From assembly GCF_900112975.1 (NCBI RefSeq), contig NZ_FONQ01000002.1:248001-312000 (forward strand): DNA of 64,000 nucleotides. Reading direction: 5' to 3'. Positions 17,298-25,025 of the stretch are shown piece after piece. Each line of letters starts with the position of its first letter. The stretch's first letter is position 1. The notes under the pieces are model-generated. The model ran no database searches. It was not told the DNA's origin and worked only from the letters and a program-made list of their open reading frames with translations. The stretch is from Flavobacterium xueshanense. GTDB lineage: Bacteria > Bacteroidota > Bacteroidia > Flavobacteriales > Flavobacteriaceae. The position numbers were made by a program, and so were the translations under genes.

Positions 17298-18272
17298 ATG
17301 GCAAAAATACTTACAGGCGTTCAAAGTACCGGAACACCACATTTAGGAAACTTACTTGGCGCAATCATTCCCGCAATAGCATTATCAAATAAACCTGAAA
17401 ACGAATCGTTTCTTTTCATTGCTGATTTACATTCGATAACGCAAATAAAAAACGGTGAAACTTTAAGAACCAATACTTACAGTACTGCTGCAGCTTGGCT
17501 TGCCTGTGGTTTGAATGTAGATAAAGTAGTTTTTTACAGGCAATCTGATGTGCCACAAACAGCGGAATTGTCATGGTATTTAAGCTGTTTCTTCCCTTTT
17601 CAACGTTTGACATTAGCGCATTCCTTCAAAGACAAAGCCGATAGACTGGAAGATGTCAATGCTGGATTGTTTTCGTATCCAATGCTGATGGCTGCAGATA
17701 TTTTGTTATATGATGCTGAACTTGTTCCGGTAGGAAAAGACCAATTGCAGCATGTTGAAATCACTCGTGATGTAGCGTCCCGTTTCAACCACCAAATGGG
17801 AGAAACGTTCGTACTTCCCGAAGCCAAAATTCAGGAAGATAGCATGCTGATTCCGGGAACCAACGGCGGAAAAATGAGTAAATCAGCCAATAATATTATC
17901 AATATTTTCCTGGATGATAAATCGTTGCGTAAACAAGTGATGAGTATTGAAACCGACAGCACGCCACTGGAAGATCCTAAAAATCCAGAAACCTGTAATG
18001 CATTTGCTATTTATAAATTATTGGCAAATGAAGAACAAATAGCCACAATGACTGCCAATTACCTTGGGGGAAATTACGGTTACGGTCATGCCAAACAAGC
18101 GTTGTTTGAGTTGATTTGTGAAACTTTCAAAACCGAAAGAGAAAAATACAATTACTACATCAATAATCTTACTGAAGTTGATGCTTTACTAAAAAAAGGT
18201 GCCGAAAAAGCAGCAGTTGTTGCCAATGGAGTTTTAGGAAGAGTAAGAGAAAAATTAGGATTTGAAGTGTAA
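17298..18272 (+). CDS. trpS: Tryptophan--tRNA ligase
   Basis: Class I aminoacyl-tRNA synthetase charging tRNA-Trp, 324 aa, the normal bacterial size. The ATP-binding HIGH-type motif is seen in GVQSTGTPHLGNLLGAI (about residues 7-23) and the KMSKS loop in GGKMSKSANN (about 190-199). Other conserved blocks are YPMLMAADILLYDAELVPVG and KDQLQHVEITRD. Downstream is a 17-bp inverted repeat shared with the convergent dprA gene. Confidence 0.97.
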   Translation: MAKILTGVQSTGTPHLGNLLGAIIPAIALSNKPENESFLFIADLHSITQIKNGETLRTNTYSTAAAWLACGLNVDKVVFYRQSDVPQTAELSWYLSCFFPFQRLTLAHSFKDKADRLEDVNAGLFSYPMLMAADILLYDAELVPVGKDQLQHVEITRDVASRFNHQMGETFVLPEAKIQEDSMLIPGTNGGKMSKSANNIINIFLDDKSLRKQVMSIETDSTPLEDPKNPETCNAFAIYKLLANEEQIATMTANYLGGNYGYGHAKQALFELICETFKTEREKYNYYINNLTEVDALLKKGAEKAAVVANGVLGRVREKLGFEV

Positions 18273-18288
18273 TAATTCATTTTTAAAA

Positions 18289-18350
18289 CATATAAGTCAT
18301 GTAAGTTTTTTGTTTGCTGTTATTTCACGAAAGCTTACATGACTTATATG
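18289..18350. terminator. Long inverted repeat between trpS and dprA
   Basis: Perfect 17-bp arms CATATAAGTCATGTAAG (18289-18305) and the complement (18334-18350) enclose a 28-base loop. It probably terminates both convergent genes. Confidence 0.65.
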
Positions 18351-18356
18351 TTAAAA

Positions 18357-19457
18357 TCAAATCGCCTCAAACAATTTCCCCGGTAAAGGCCGTATCACGC
18401 CTTTCAATTCCATATTCAACAGCATTCCTGAGATTTTATAAATAGGGAAATCACAACGCAAAGCAATAATATCCATCAATTCTTTTCCGGTTTTAAGGAG
18501 GTAATCATATACTTTTTGCTCGTCTTCCTCTAAGCTTACAAACAATTGTTTTTGTACCGGTTTTGTTTCTTTTTGAATATCCCAATTCAAAATATAAATC
18601 AAATCCGCGGCACTCGTCAAGACATTTGCTTTTTGGGTTTTTATCAGGTTGTTGCAACCCTGGCTGTACTTATCCGTAACACGTCCAGGAACAGCAAAAA
18701 CATCCCGGCTGTAATCATTCGCCATGTTGGCCGTTATCAATGAACCACCCCTGTCCGCTGATTCAATAACGATTGTCGCTTCAGACATTCCCGCAACGAT
18801 TCGGTTTCTTCGAACAAAATTTTCTTTATCAGGATTAGAGGAGCTCCAAAACTCGGTCATGAAACCACCGTTTTGTTCGACTTTAGCAACATATTTTTTA
18901 TGGGTTTTCGGGTAAATTTGGTTCAAACCGTGCGCCACCACTCCTATCGTTTGTAAATTATGCTCCATCGCCAATTGATGCGCGACAATATCGACGCCAT
19001 AGGCAAAACCACTGACGATTATAGGATCCAGTGGAGCCAATTCTTCTATCAATTTTCTGCAAAATTCCGTTCCGTACGAGGTGATTTGTCGCGTTCCTAC
19101 AATACTGATTATTCTTCTGTTTTTTAAATTGATATTTCCAGATGTGAATAATAAAAGTGGTCCGTCAATACAATGTTTCAAGCGTTCCGGATACTCTTCG
19201 TCCAGAAAATAAACTGCGTTGATTTCATTCGCTTTTATAAATTCCAATTCCTGAGTTGCTTTTTCGAAAACGGATTTATCCTTTAAATTTTTCAGCAAAA
19301 CAGACCCTACTCCATCAATAGCAGCAAGTTGCGATGCCTTTGTATTAAAAATCGCCTCTGCAGTTCCAAAATGAGTCAGCAGTTTTTTGGCCATTATGTC
19401 GCCCACGCCTTCTATTCTTTGCAATGCCAATAAATAAAATAAATCCTGCTCTTTCAT
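18357..19457 (-). CDS. dprA: DNA-processing protein DprA
   Basis: Protein of 366 aa that loads RecA on incoming single-stranded DNA during natural transformation. Visible parts are an N-terminal helix-hairpin-helix region (VGDIMAKKLLTHFG), the Rossmann-like core with ISIVGTRQITSYG (about residues 117-129), VSGFAYGVDIVAHQLA and RNRIVAGMSEATIVIES, and a C-terminal winged-helix domain (about 300-366) that is present in many but not all homologues. Cytoplasmic. It is divergent from the HU/SPOR gene. Confidence 0.96.
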   Translation of the reverse strand: MKEQDLFYLLALQRIEGVGDIMAKKLLTHFGTAEAIFNTKASQLAAIDGVGSVLLKNLKDKSVFEKATQELEFIKANEINAVYFLDEEYPERLKHCIDGPLLLFTSGNINLKNRRIISIVGTRQITSYGTEFCRKLIEELAPLDPIIVSGFAYGVDIVAHQLAMEHNLQTIGVVAHGLNQIYPKTHKKYVAKVEQNGGFMTEFWSSSNPDKENFVRRNRIVAGMSEATIVIESADRGGSLITANMANDYSRDVFAVPGRVTDKYSQGCNNLIKTQKANVLTSAADLIYILNWDIQKETKPVQKQLFVSLEEDEQKVYDYLLKTGKELMDIIALRCDFPIYKISGMLLNMELKGVIRPLPGKLFEAI

Positions 19458-19524
19458 GCTAAATATTTGAGAGTGAAATGTATAAATTTTTATGCGGATT
19501 GTTAATAAAAATTGTGAATAAAAT

Positions 19525-19554
19525 TTTGATAACTATTTTCGTTGTATAACTTTG
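19525..19554 (+). promoter_or_regulatory. Promoter of the HU/SPOR protein gene
   Basis: TTTG (19525-19528) and TAACTTTG (19547-19554) are separated by 18 bases and match the Bacteroidetes -33/-7 pair. The ATG follows 5 bases later, so the mRNA may be leaderless. Confidence 0.6.
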
Positions 19555-19559
19555 TAAGT

Positions 19560-20507
19560 ATGAAAATCGAACTATACATCGCGCAGCTTTTATACCGTTA
19601 TCAATGTGTTACCGTTCCTGGTTTCGGAGCTTTTTTGACCGAAATTCAATCGGCTAAACTAAACGAAAGTACAAATTCATTTTCTCCACCCAAAAAAATG
19701 ATTGCTTTCAATGCAAATCTGAAAAACAATGATGGTTTATTAGCCAATCATATCGCTTTAGCTGAGAAAACCTCTTATGATTATGCCGTAAGCGCAATTC
19801 AATATGAAGTTTTTAATTGGAAAAAAGCATTGGAAGAAAACCAACTTTTTTCTATAAAAAATGTGGGAGATCTTCGTTTGAACGCTGATAAAAACATCGT
19901 TTTCACTCCGTACAATCTAACGAATTATTTAACCAGTTCTTTTGGGTTGGCTCCTTTTATTTCACCACTCGTAAAAAGAGAAATCTTTGAAAAAGAAATT
20001 GAAACTATTGAAGAAAAAGCAACCATCACAATGATTCCTGAAGAAACAAAAACAGCAAACCCGTATTTAAAATACGCCGCTATTTTTGTATTAGGATTAG
20101 GAATTGCTGGAAGTGTTGGCTATCCAATGTATCAAAACCAAATTGCCTCAGAAACGATTATTGTTGAAACTGCCGTTCAAAAACAAGTTCAAAATAAAAT
20201 TCAGCAAGCCACTTTCTTCATCGAAAGTCCGGTTCCCGCTGTTACACTCTCCGTAAAATCCGATAAGGAAATGAAAATGCCATATCACATTATGGCTGGA
20301 GTGTACCGAGAAGAGAAAAATGCCAATAAAACGCTGCGAATTCTATCTCGTTTAGGATATGATGCCAAACGAATCGCTCCTAACAAAAACGGTTTTTTTC
20401 CGGTTTTGTATGGCAGTTACGCCACATTTGCTGAAGCAGAAAAAGCAAAAAAAGAAATTCATGAAAAGCACAATCCAGAAGCTTGGATATTGATTCAATC
20501 ACTATAA
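19560..20507 (+). CDS. Membrane protein with HU-CCDC81-like N-terminus and SPOR domain
   Basis: Protein of 315 aa counted from the ATG at 19560; a TTG at 19542 lies inside the promoter and is not used. The N-terminal half (about residues 1-140, with VPGFGAFLTE and SIKNVGDLRL) resembles the HU-CCDC81 bacterial domains. A single membrane helix lies at about 172-192. The C-terminal 70 residues form a SPOR domain (HIMAGVYREEKNANKTL...), which binds denuded glycan strands at the division septum. The order implies an inside domain, a membrane span and a periplasmic wall-binding domain. A strong terminator follows. Confidence 0.88.
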   Translation: MKIELYIAQLLYRYQCVTVPGFGAFLTEIQSAKLNESTNSFSPPKKMIAFNANLKNNDGLLANHIALAEKTSYDYAVSAIQYEVFNWKKALEENQLFSIKNVGDLRLNADKNIVFTPYNLTNYLTSSFGLAPFISPLVKREIFEKEIETIEEKATITMIPEETKTANPYLKYAAIFVLGLGIAGSVGYPMYQNQIASETIIVETAVQKQVQNKIQQATFFIESPVPAVTLSVKSDKEMKMPYHIMAGVYREEKNANKTLRILSRLGYDAKRIAPNKNGFFPVLYGSYATFAEAEKAKKEIHEKHNPEAWILIQSL

Positions 20508-20512
20508 AAACC

Positions 20513-20542
20513 AAAACCCTATTTTTTACCGAATAGGGTTTT
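20513..20542 (+). terminator. Terminator after the HU/SPOR gene
   Basis: AAAACCCTATT (20513-20523) and AATAGGGTTTT (20532-20542) form a perfect 11-bp stem with an 8-base loop, shared with the convergent helicase gene. Confidence 0.85.
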
Positions 20543-20565
20543 CTAGTTTTAGCACTTTGTTGTTT

Positions 20566-22833
20566 TTAATTCAGACTCGCTTTGTACATCCTAGCTTCTT
20601 CCCACGAAAATTTATGACCGTATTTTTCCATCAAGGTGTTCAGTGATTCTTCTTTGTATCCATCAAAAGCAGTTGCTAAATCTTGCATTTTATCCTCTGG
20701 TAAAACTTCCGAAATAGATACCGCTTTAGTTTGAATCAGCTTTACAAAATGCGAATAAATGGTTTGTTTAGTCAATACTCTGATTGTGGCAATATCTTGA
20801 ATTGATTTCTTTTCAACCCACAATTCATAGGTTTCCTGAACAGTAGATTTCTTGGGTGCTGCTGTTTTTGATTTTTTCGACGTATAGCGTTCTACATCTT
20901 TATAATCATCAATCAAGGTTATGTTTAACTCTTTAAATTGATTTTGTATAGCTTCCGTTTTTCGGCTGATGTATTTTTTTATTTCTGAGGACGTCAATTT
21001 TTCTTTCGAAATGGTTTCTCCTGCAACAACGGTTTCAATCAATAATTTGGCCTTCATTAATCGTAGAACGGCTCTGGTTTGCAATTCTTCCAGAATAATT
21101 AATTCATCGTAAAACGCTTTTACTTTCTTGATTCGTTTTACTTCTTCAATTTTCCAAAGGATTTCAAAAACCAGATCATCCATTGGTTTTAAGAAATAAC
21201 CGAAAGCAGCTTGAATACGTTCAGAAACATGATTCAAATCGACGGTTTCCTGACCAAAAAGTTTATTCAATTGTGATATAAATTTTTTTGATGGATCCAA
21301 TAGCTGTTCGATGATCGCCGTTTGCTTTTTGGCCCAAAGGGCATGTTTGGATTTCTCCGAGATTTCTGATTTTTCGTTGTAACTGTATTTATGATTGCGC
21401 CATTCCTGAGCTAAATCATTCCAATCAAATGTGTTTATCAGATAGTTATGGATGAAATTTTTGGTTTCAAAATGCAAGGCATTCTCTAAAAACGAATCCG
21501 AAGCTTTATTTAGTGAATAATCCATTACATCTTGATCGTTTGAAATTCCATTCATACGTAACGGAGAAAGCAAAATAAGCCCTTCTAGCGAGCGCAAACG
21601 CGATAATGCAACATAAGCCTGGCCCGGAAGGAAAACTTGCGAAACATCAAGCGCCGCTTTATCAAACGTTAATCCCTGGCTTTTATGAACCGTAATCGCC
21701 CACGCTAATTTGATGGGATAATGCACAAAAGTCCCCAAAACCTCTTCTTCAATTTCTTTGGTAGCTTCATCAACTTTATACCGAATGTTTTGCCATTCGT
21801 ATTTATCCACTTCTATGGTTTTGTTTTCTTCTGGAAAATGAACCAGGATTTCCTGATTCGAAAGTGATTTGATAATTCCCATTTTTCCGTTGAAATAGTT
21901 TTTATCAAAAGACAAATCGTTTTTTACGAACATGATCTGCGCGCCCAGTTTCAACTGAAGTTGTTGTTCTACGGGAAATATCTTCTCCGGAAAATCTCCG
22001 GTTATCTCCGGTTTGTAAACCGCTAACTTTCCTTCTAAATCTCCCAAAGCCTGCGCATTCATAGAATCGGCTTTGTTGTTGTGCGTGGTTAATGTGATGT
22101 ACCCTTTATTGGCTTTTAAATCAAAATCGGGTTTTACGTATTGGTTTAAAGTTTGAATGTCTTGCTGGGAAATTTCATTGTTTCGCAGATTATTCAAAAC
22201 AGAAATAAACGTATCGTCAGTCTGGCGAAATATCTTGGATAATTCAATGTATAATGGAGGATTTTGCTGCACTACATGCGAATGGAAAAAGAATTTTCCT
22301 TTATAATACGTTTTCAGCGTACGCCATTCTTCGTCCCGAATCACCGGTGGCAACTGCAATAAATCGCCAATATACAAGACTTGAACGCCACCAAAAGCAG
22401 TACTTTTTTTGCGCACGGTTTGCATCATATAATCCATCGCATCCAGTAAATCCGCGCGAAGCATACTGACTTCATCGATAATCAACAATTCCATATTGCG
22501 AATTACTGATTTCTTCAAACCACTCATTTTAAAATGTCTGCGCAAGGTAGCTTTGGTTTCAAATTTAGTACTTTCGGAAAATTGAGGTGATGAATTATCC
22601 GGAATAAATCCTCCAAAGGGTAATTGAAACATGGAATGTATCGTTACACCGCCCGCATTTAAAGCAGCAATTCCAGTTGGCGCCACTACAACAGTGTTCT
22701 TGTGTGTAGTTTGGATAATTTCCCGTAAAAGTGTGGTTTTTCCAGTTCCTGCTTTCCCTGTGAGAAAAACGGAGCGATGCGTTTGATTGATGAATCGTAA
22801 TGTGTAAGCGGCGGCTTCTGAAATGGTTTGCAT
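20566..22833 (-). CDS. PIF1/RecD-like ATP-dependent DNA helicase with C-terminal HTH
   Basis: Superfamily 1B helicase of 755 aa. Walker A GKAGTGKTTLL lies at about residues 26-36, APTGIAALNAGG (motif Ia) at 51-62, the Walker B LLIIDEVSM at about 116-124, and AWAITVHKSQGLTFDKA and AYVALSRLRS (motifs V/VI) at about 385-420. The region after 440 is helical and includes a possible helix-turn-helix at about 670-700 (KSIQDIATIRVLTKQTIYSH). The family unwinds DNA and DNA-RNA or G-quadruplex structures; the specific role here is unknown. It is a single-gene unit. Confidence 0.9.
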   Translation of the reverse strand: MQTISEAAAYTLRFINQTHRSVFLTGKAGTGKTTLLREIIQTTHKNTVVVAPTGIAALNAGGVTIHSMFQLPFGGFIPDNSSPQFSESTKFETKATLRRHFKMSGLKKSVIRNMELLIIDEVSMLRADLLDAMDYMMQTVRKKSTAFGGVQVLYIGDLLQLPPVIRDEEWRTLKTYYKGKFFFHSHVVQQNPPLYIELSKIFRQTDDTFISVLNNLRNNEISQQDIQTLNQYVKPDFDLKANKGYITLTTHNNKADSMNAQALGDLEGKLAVYKPEITGDFPEKIFPVEQQLQLKLGAQIMFVKNDLSFDKNYFNGKMGIIKSLSNQEILVHFPEENKTIEVDKYEWQNIRYKVDEATKEIEEEVLGTFVHYPIKLAWAITVHKSQGLTFDKAALDVSQVFLPGQAYVALSRLRSLEGLILLSPLRMNGISNDQDVMDYSLNKASDSFLENALHFETKNFIHNYLINTFDWNDLAQEWRNHKYSYNEKSEISEKSKHALWAKKQTAIIEQLLDPSKKFISQLNKLFGQETVDLNHVSERIQAAFGYFLKPMDDLVFEILWKIEEVKRIKKVKAFYDELIILEELQTRAVLRLMKAKLLIETVVAGETISKEKLTSSEIKKYISRKTEAIQNQFKELNITLIDDYKDVERYTSKKSKTAAPKKSTVQETYELWVEKKSIQDIATIRVLTKQTIYSHFVKLIQTKAVSISEVLPEDKMQDLATAFDGYKEESLNTLMEKYGHKFSWEEARMYKASLN

Positions 22834-22922
22834 GTGGCGTGTGTATATAATGCTAAAATATTGAAAATTAGGAATACTATTTTAATTTTTGGCAAACATT
22901 TTAGGATTGTAATGCGACTATT

Positions 22923-23116
22923 TTTTAGCCCCAATAACAACGGAAATCCTCGAAATTTAGAAAATGATTTTTTTCTGGCCGGAAAAGAGCGACCAGCGGA
23001 AGCTCCTTTTACGGGTAAGAAAAAACACTTCCTAAACCAGAGATTACTTCACTATACTTTTATTTCAATTGGAGTTCAGTGAACTACGTTTATAGTGGAA
23101 AGCGGGAAATAGCTCC
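22923..23116. repeat. Dispersed Flavobacterium-type intergenic element
   Basis: This gene-free stretch begins TTTTAGCCCCAATAACAACG and ends AGCGGGAAATAGCTCC, with GGCCGGAAAAGAGCGACC and AGCGGAAGCTCC between. I recall sequences with the same beginning and end (TTTTAGCCCC ... AGCGGGAAATAGCTCC) as recurring intergenic elements in Flavobacterium genomes, possibly a structured RNA. It lies between the helicase start and the OmpH terminator. A reading frame across it (22828-23082) is not protein-like. Confidence 0.45.
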
Positions 23117-23124
23117 AAAAAAAA

Positions 23125-23153
23125 TGCCTTCAATCTACAGGTAGATGAAGGCA
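23125..23153 (-). terminator. Terminator after ompH-like gene
   Basis: Arms GCCTTCAATCTAC and GTAGATGAAGGC pair with one bulged A and a 2-base centre, flanked by A and T runs, 24 bases beyond the gene end. Confidence 0.75.
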
Positions 23154-23176
23154 ATTTTTGAATTAATATAAAAAAA

Positions 23177-23746
23177 TTATTTTTTAGCTGCTGCTTTTTC
23201 TTCTGTTTTTGCAGGAGCTTTGTATTTATCGTTCAAGGCTTTGATAATTTCTTTTGTGATATCAAATTTGTCTTCAGCGTATAAAATTGAAGCTGCGTCA
23301 CCTGTACCGTAGATGTATGCATATCCTTTTTCTTTACCGTACGTTTTGATGAATTTTTTCACTCCGCTTACTAAAGAGTCCATTTCTTTTCCGCTTTCTT
23401 GTTGCAATTCTTGAGACAATGCTTGTTGTGAATAGCTCAATTGTTGCTCCTTTTTTTGCAATTCAGCACCTTTTTGTTGTGCCCATGCCTGGCCGTTTGC
23501 TTGAGCTTGCGCTTGAAAACCAGCTGCCTCTTGTTTAAATCTTGCGATTTCAGCATCTAATTGTCTACCTTTTTCTTCTGCTTTTGTTTTATATTTTGCT
23601 TCAAGGTCTTTTGCCTCTGTATATTCTTTCATTAATTCCGAAGTGTCTACGTAAGCTGTTTTTACTTCCTTAACTGCTTCTGCCGGTTTGTTACAAGCAA
23701 CAATTGAAATTGATAATGCGATAATTACTAATGCTTTTTTACTCAT
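23177..23746 (-). CDS. OmpH/Skp-family lipoprotein
   Basis: Periplasmic chaperone-like protein of 189 aa counted from ATG 23746, which gives MSKKALVIIALSISIVACNK, a good lipoprotein signal; an upstream in-frame ATG at 23791 would put 15 charged residues before the signal. After the lipobox the protein is a long Glu/Lys/Gln/Ala coiled coil (about residues 40-130) with the AYVDTSELMKEYTEAK start typical of OmpH. Skp proteins hold outer-membrane proteins in the periplasm; lipid anchoring is a variation. A Lys/Ala-rich tail ends the protein. Confidence 0.86.
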   Translation of the reverse strand: MSKKALVIIALSISIVACNKPAEAVKEVKTAYVDTSELMKEYTEAKDLEAKYKTKAEEKGRQLDAEIARFKQEAAGFQAQAQANGQAWAQQKGAELQKKEQQLSYSQQALSQELQQESGKEMDSLVSGVKKFIKTYGKEKGYAYIYGTGDAASILYAEDKFDITKEIIKALNDKYKAPAKTEEKAAAKK

Positions 23747-24035
23747 ATCTTTAATATTTCTTTTTTGGTATTCGTGAATCTTTGATTTCATTATGATGAA
23801 TTTCTAGTTTTAAGTATTGGTGACAAAAATATAAAAAAATTGATAGTATTGACAAAAAGTTTACAAATTGCTACTTTTTTATGATATAAGATTTTGTTAT
23901 TGTGATTTATAAATGCATAATTTATGACTATTAAAAATGAGTTGTATATCTTTCAAATAAACGAATTAGTTTAAAAATTCGATTTCACCCTTGACTACGG
24001 TTAATAAACAAGCTTAAATGCACTTAAAATGATTT

Positions 24036-24884
24036 TTAGTTGTTTTTTAGGATGTAAATGTGTGAAGAATACTCGAAATTCTTTTTCGCTTTCCAATTTG
24101 ATTGCAATCCTACAAAAAAGGCTTTTATATAATTCATTTTGCCTGTTTTGTATTTTTCCGAAAGTAAGCTCACGTAAAAAGAATCAAATTTCATAGGTAG
24201 TACTTTTACCAATTTCATTTCTTCTTTTTCAAAAAGCATTTTTATAGCTGTTTTAGAAAAATGCCAAAAATGAATGGGTACATCATAAGCAGCCCAAAAC
24301 TTTCCATAATGTTTTGCATCGAAAGATTTGAAATTTGGAACAGCAATAATTAGAGTTCCATTTTGTTTTAATAATCGTTTCAATTCTTTAATTTGGTTTT
24401 CCAAATTAGGAACGTGCTCCAAAACATGCCACATCGAAATCACATCGAAAGAATGATTGTCTAACTCACTAGTTTCGCCAACAAATGAAACGCCTTTCTT
24501 TTTTGCAATCGTTTTTGCTTTTTCGCTTGGCTCCACTCCTATCGTGTGCCAACCGTTTTCTTTGGCAACTGATAAAAAGTCTCCTGTTCCGGCACCAATA
24601 TCTAAAATGCTTCCTTTATTAGTTTGCAGCGAATTAATTAAATTCAATTTGTTTTTCAGCGCAATAGTTTTTACAAAATGATATGCTTTTTCAAACAGCG
24701 ATCTTTTGCTATCCGTGTGCGAAATATAATCCACGCTTTCGTAATACTTTCCTAAGTTCTCTAAACTGGGTTGCGGAGATGTAATTAGCATATCTAACTT
24801 CTTGTCATGATATAAGTCGAAAATCTCCTGAGAAACAGAATAATCTTTAACAGTTAAAAAAGGCTGTTGGCTTGAAATGTTCAT
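24036..24884 (-). CDS. Class I SAM-dependent methyltransferase
   Basis: Methyltransferase of 282 aa from ATG 24884 (MNISSQQPFLTVKDYSVS); an upstream ATG at 24944 would add 20 residues that look non-coding. The SAM-binding motif I is GSILDIGAGTGDFLSVA, followed by WHTIGVEPSEKA (motif II), DVISMWHVLEHVPN and NGTLIIAVPN. The methyl acceptor is unknown; the family includes ubiquinone/menaquinone and small-molecule methyltransferases and some linked to glycan synthesis. A parS site lies just upstream, between this gene and mnmG. Confidence 0.88.
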   Translation of the reverse strand: MNISSQQPFLTVKDYSVSQEIFDLYHDKKLDMLITSPQPSLENLGKYYESVDYISHTDSKRSLFEKAYHFVKTIALKNKLNLINSLQTNKGSILDIGAGTGDFLSVAKENGWHTIGVEPSEKAKTIAKKKGVSFVGETSELDNHSFDVISMWHVLEHVPNLENQIKELKRLLKQNGTLIIAVPNFKSFDAKHYGKFWAAYDVPIHFWHFSKTAIKMLFEKEEMKLVKVLPMKFDSFYVSLLSEKYKTGKMNYIKAFFVGLQSNWKAKKNFEYSSHIYILKNN

Positions 24885-24953
24885 ATTGTTGTTTTTCGGT
24901 TTCCAGTCGCAGTTTGCAGCTGAATCCCTTTGTATATAATGCAAATTTAATTT

Positions 24954-24969
24954 TGTTTCACGTGGAACG
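24954..24969 (-). promoter_or_regulatory. parS site 1 (ParB-binding)
   Basis: TGTTTCACGTGGAACG; the complement reads CGTTCCACGTGAAACA and matches the bacterial parS consensus TGTTNCACGTGAAACA at 15 of 16 positions, with the full 14-bp core. It lies between mnmG and the methyltransferase. Confidence 0.85.
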
Positions 24970-25025
24970 TATTGCTAAGTATTCATTTTTTTACTGAACA
25001 CTGAGACTGTAAACTTATTACTTTC

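Noticed and set aside
22828..23082. 84-codon frame upstream of the OmpH gene
   Set aside because: No family resemblance, no promoter, and it crosses the dispersed intergenic element; treated as non-coding.
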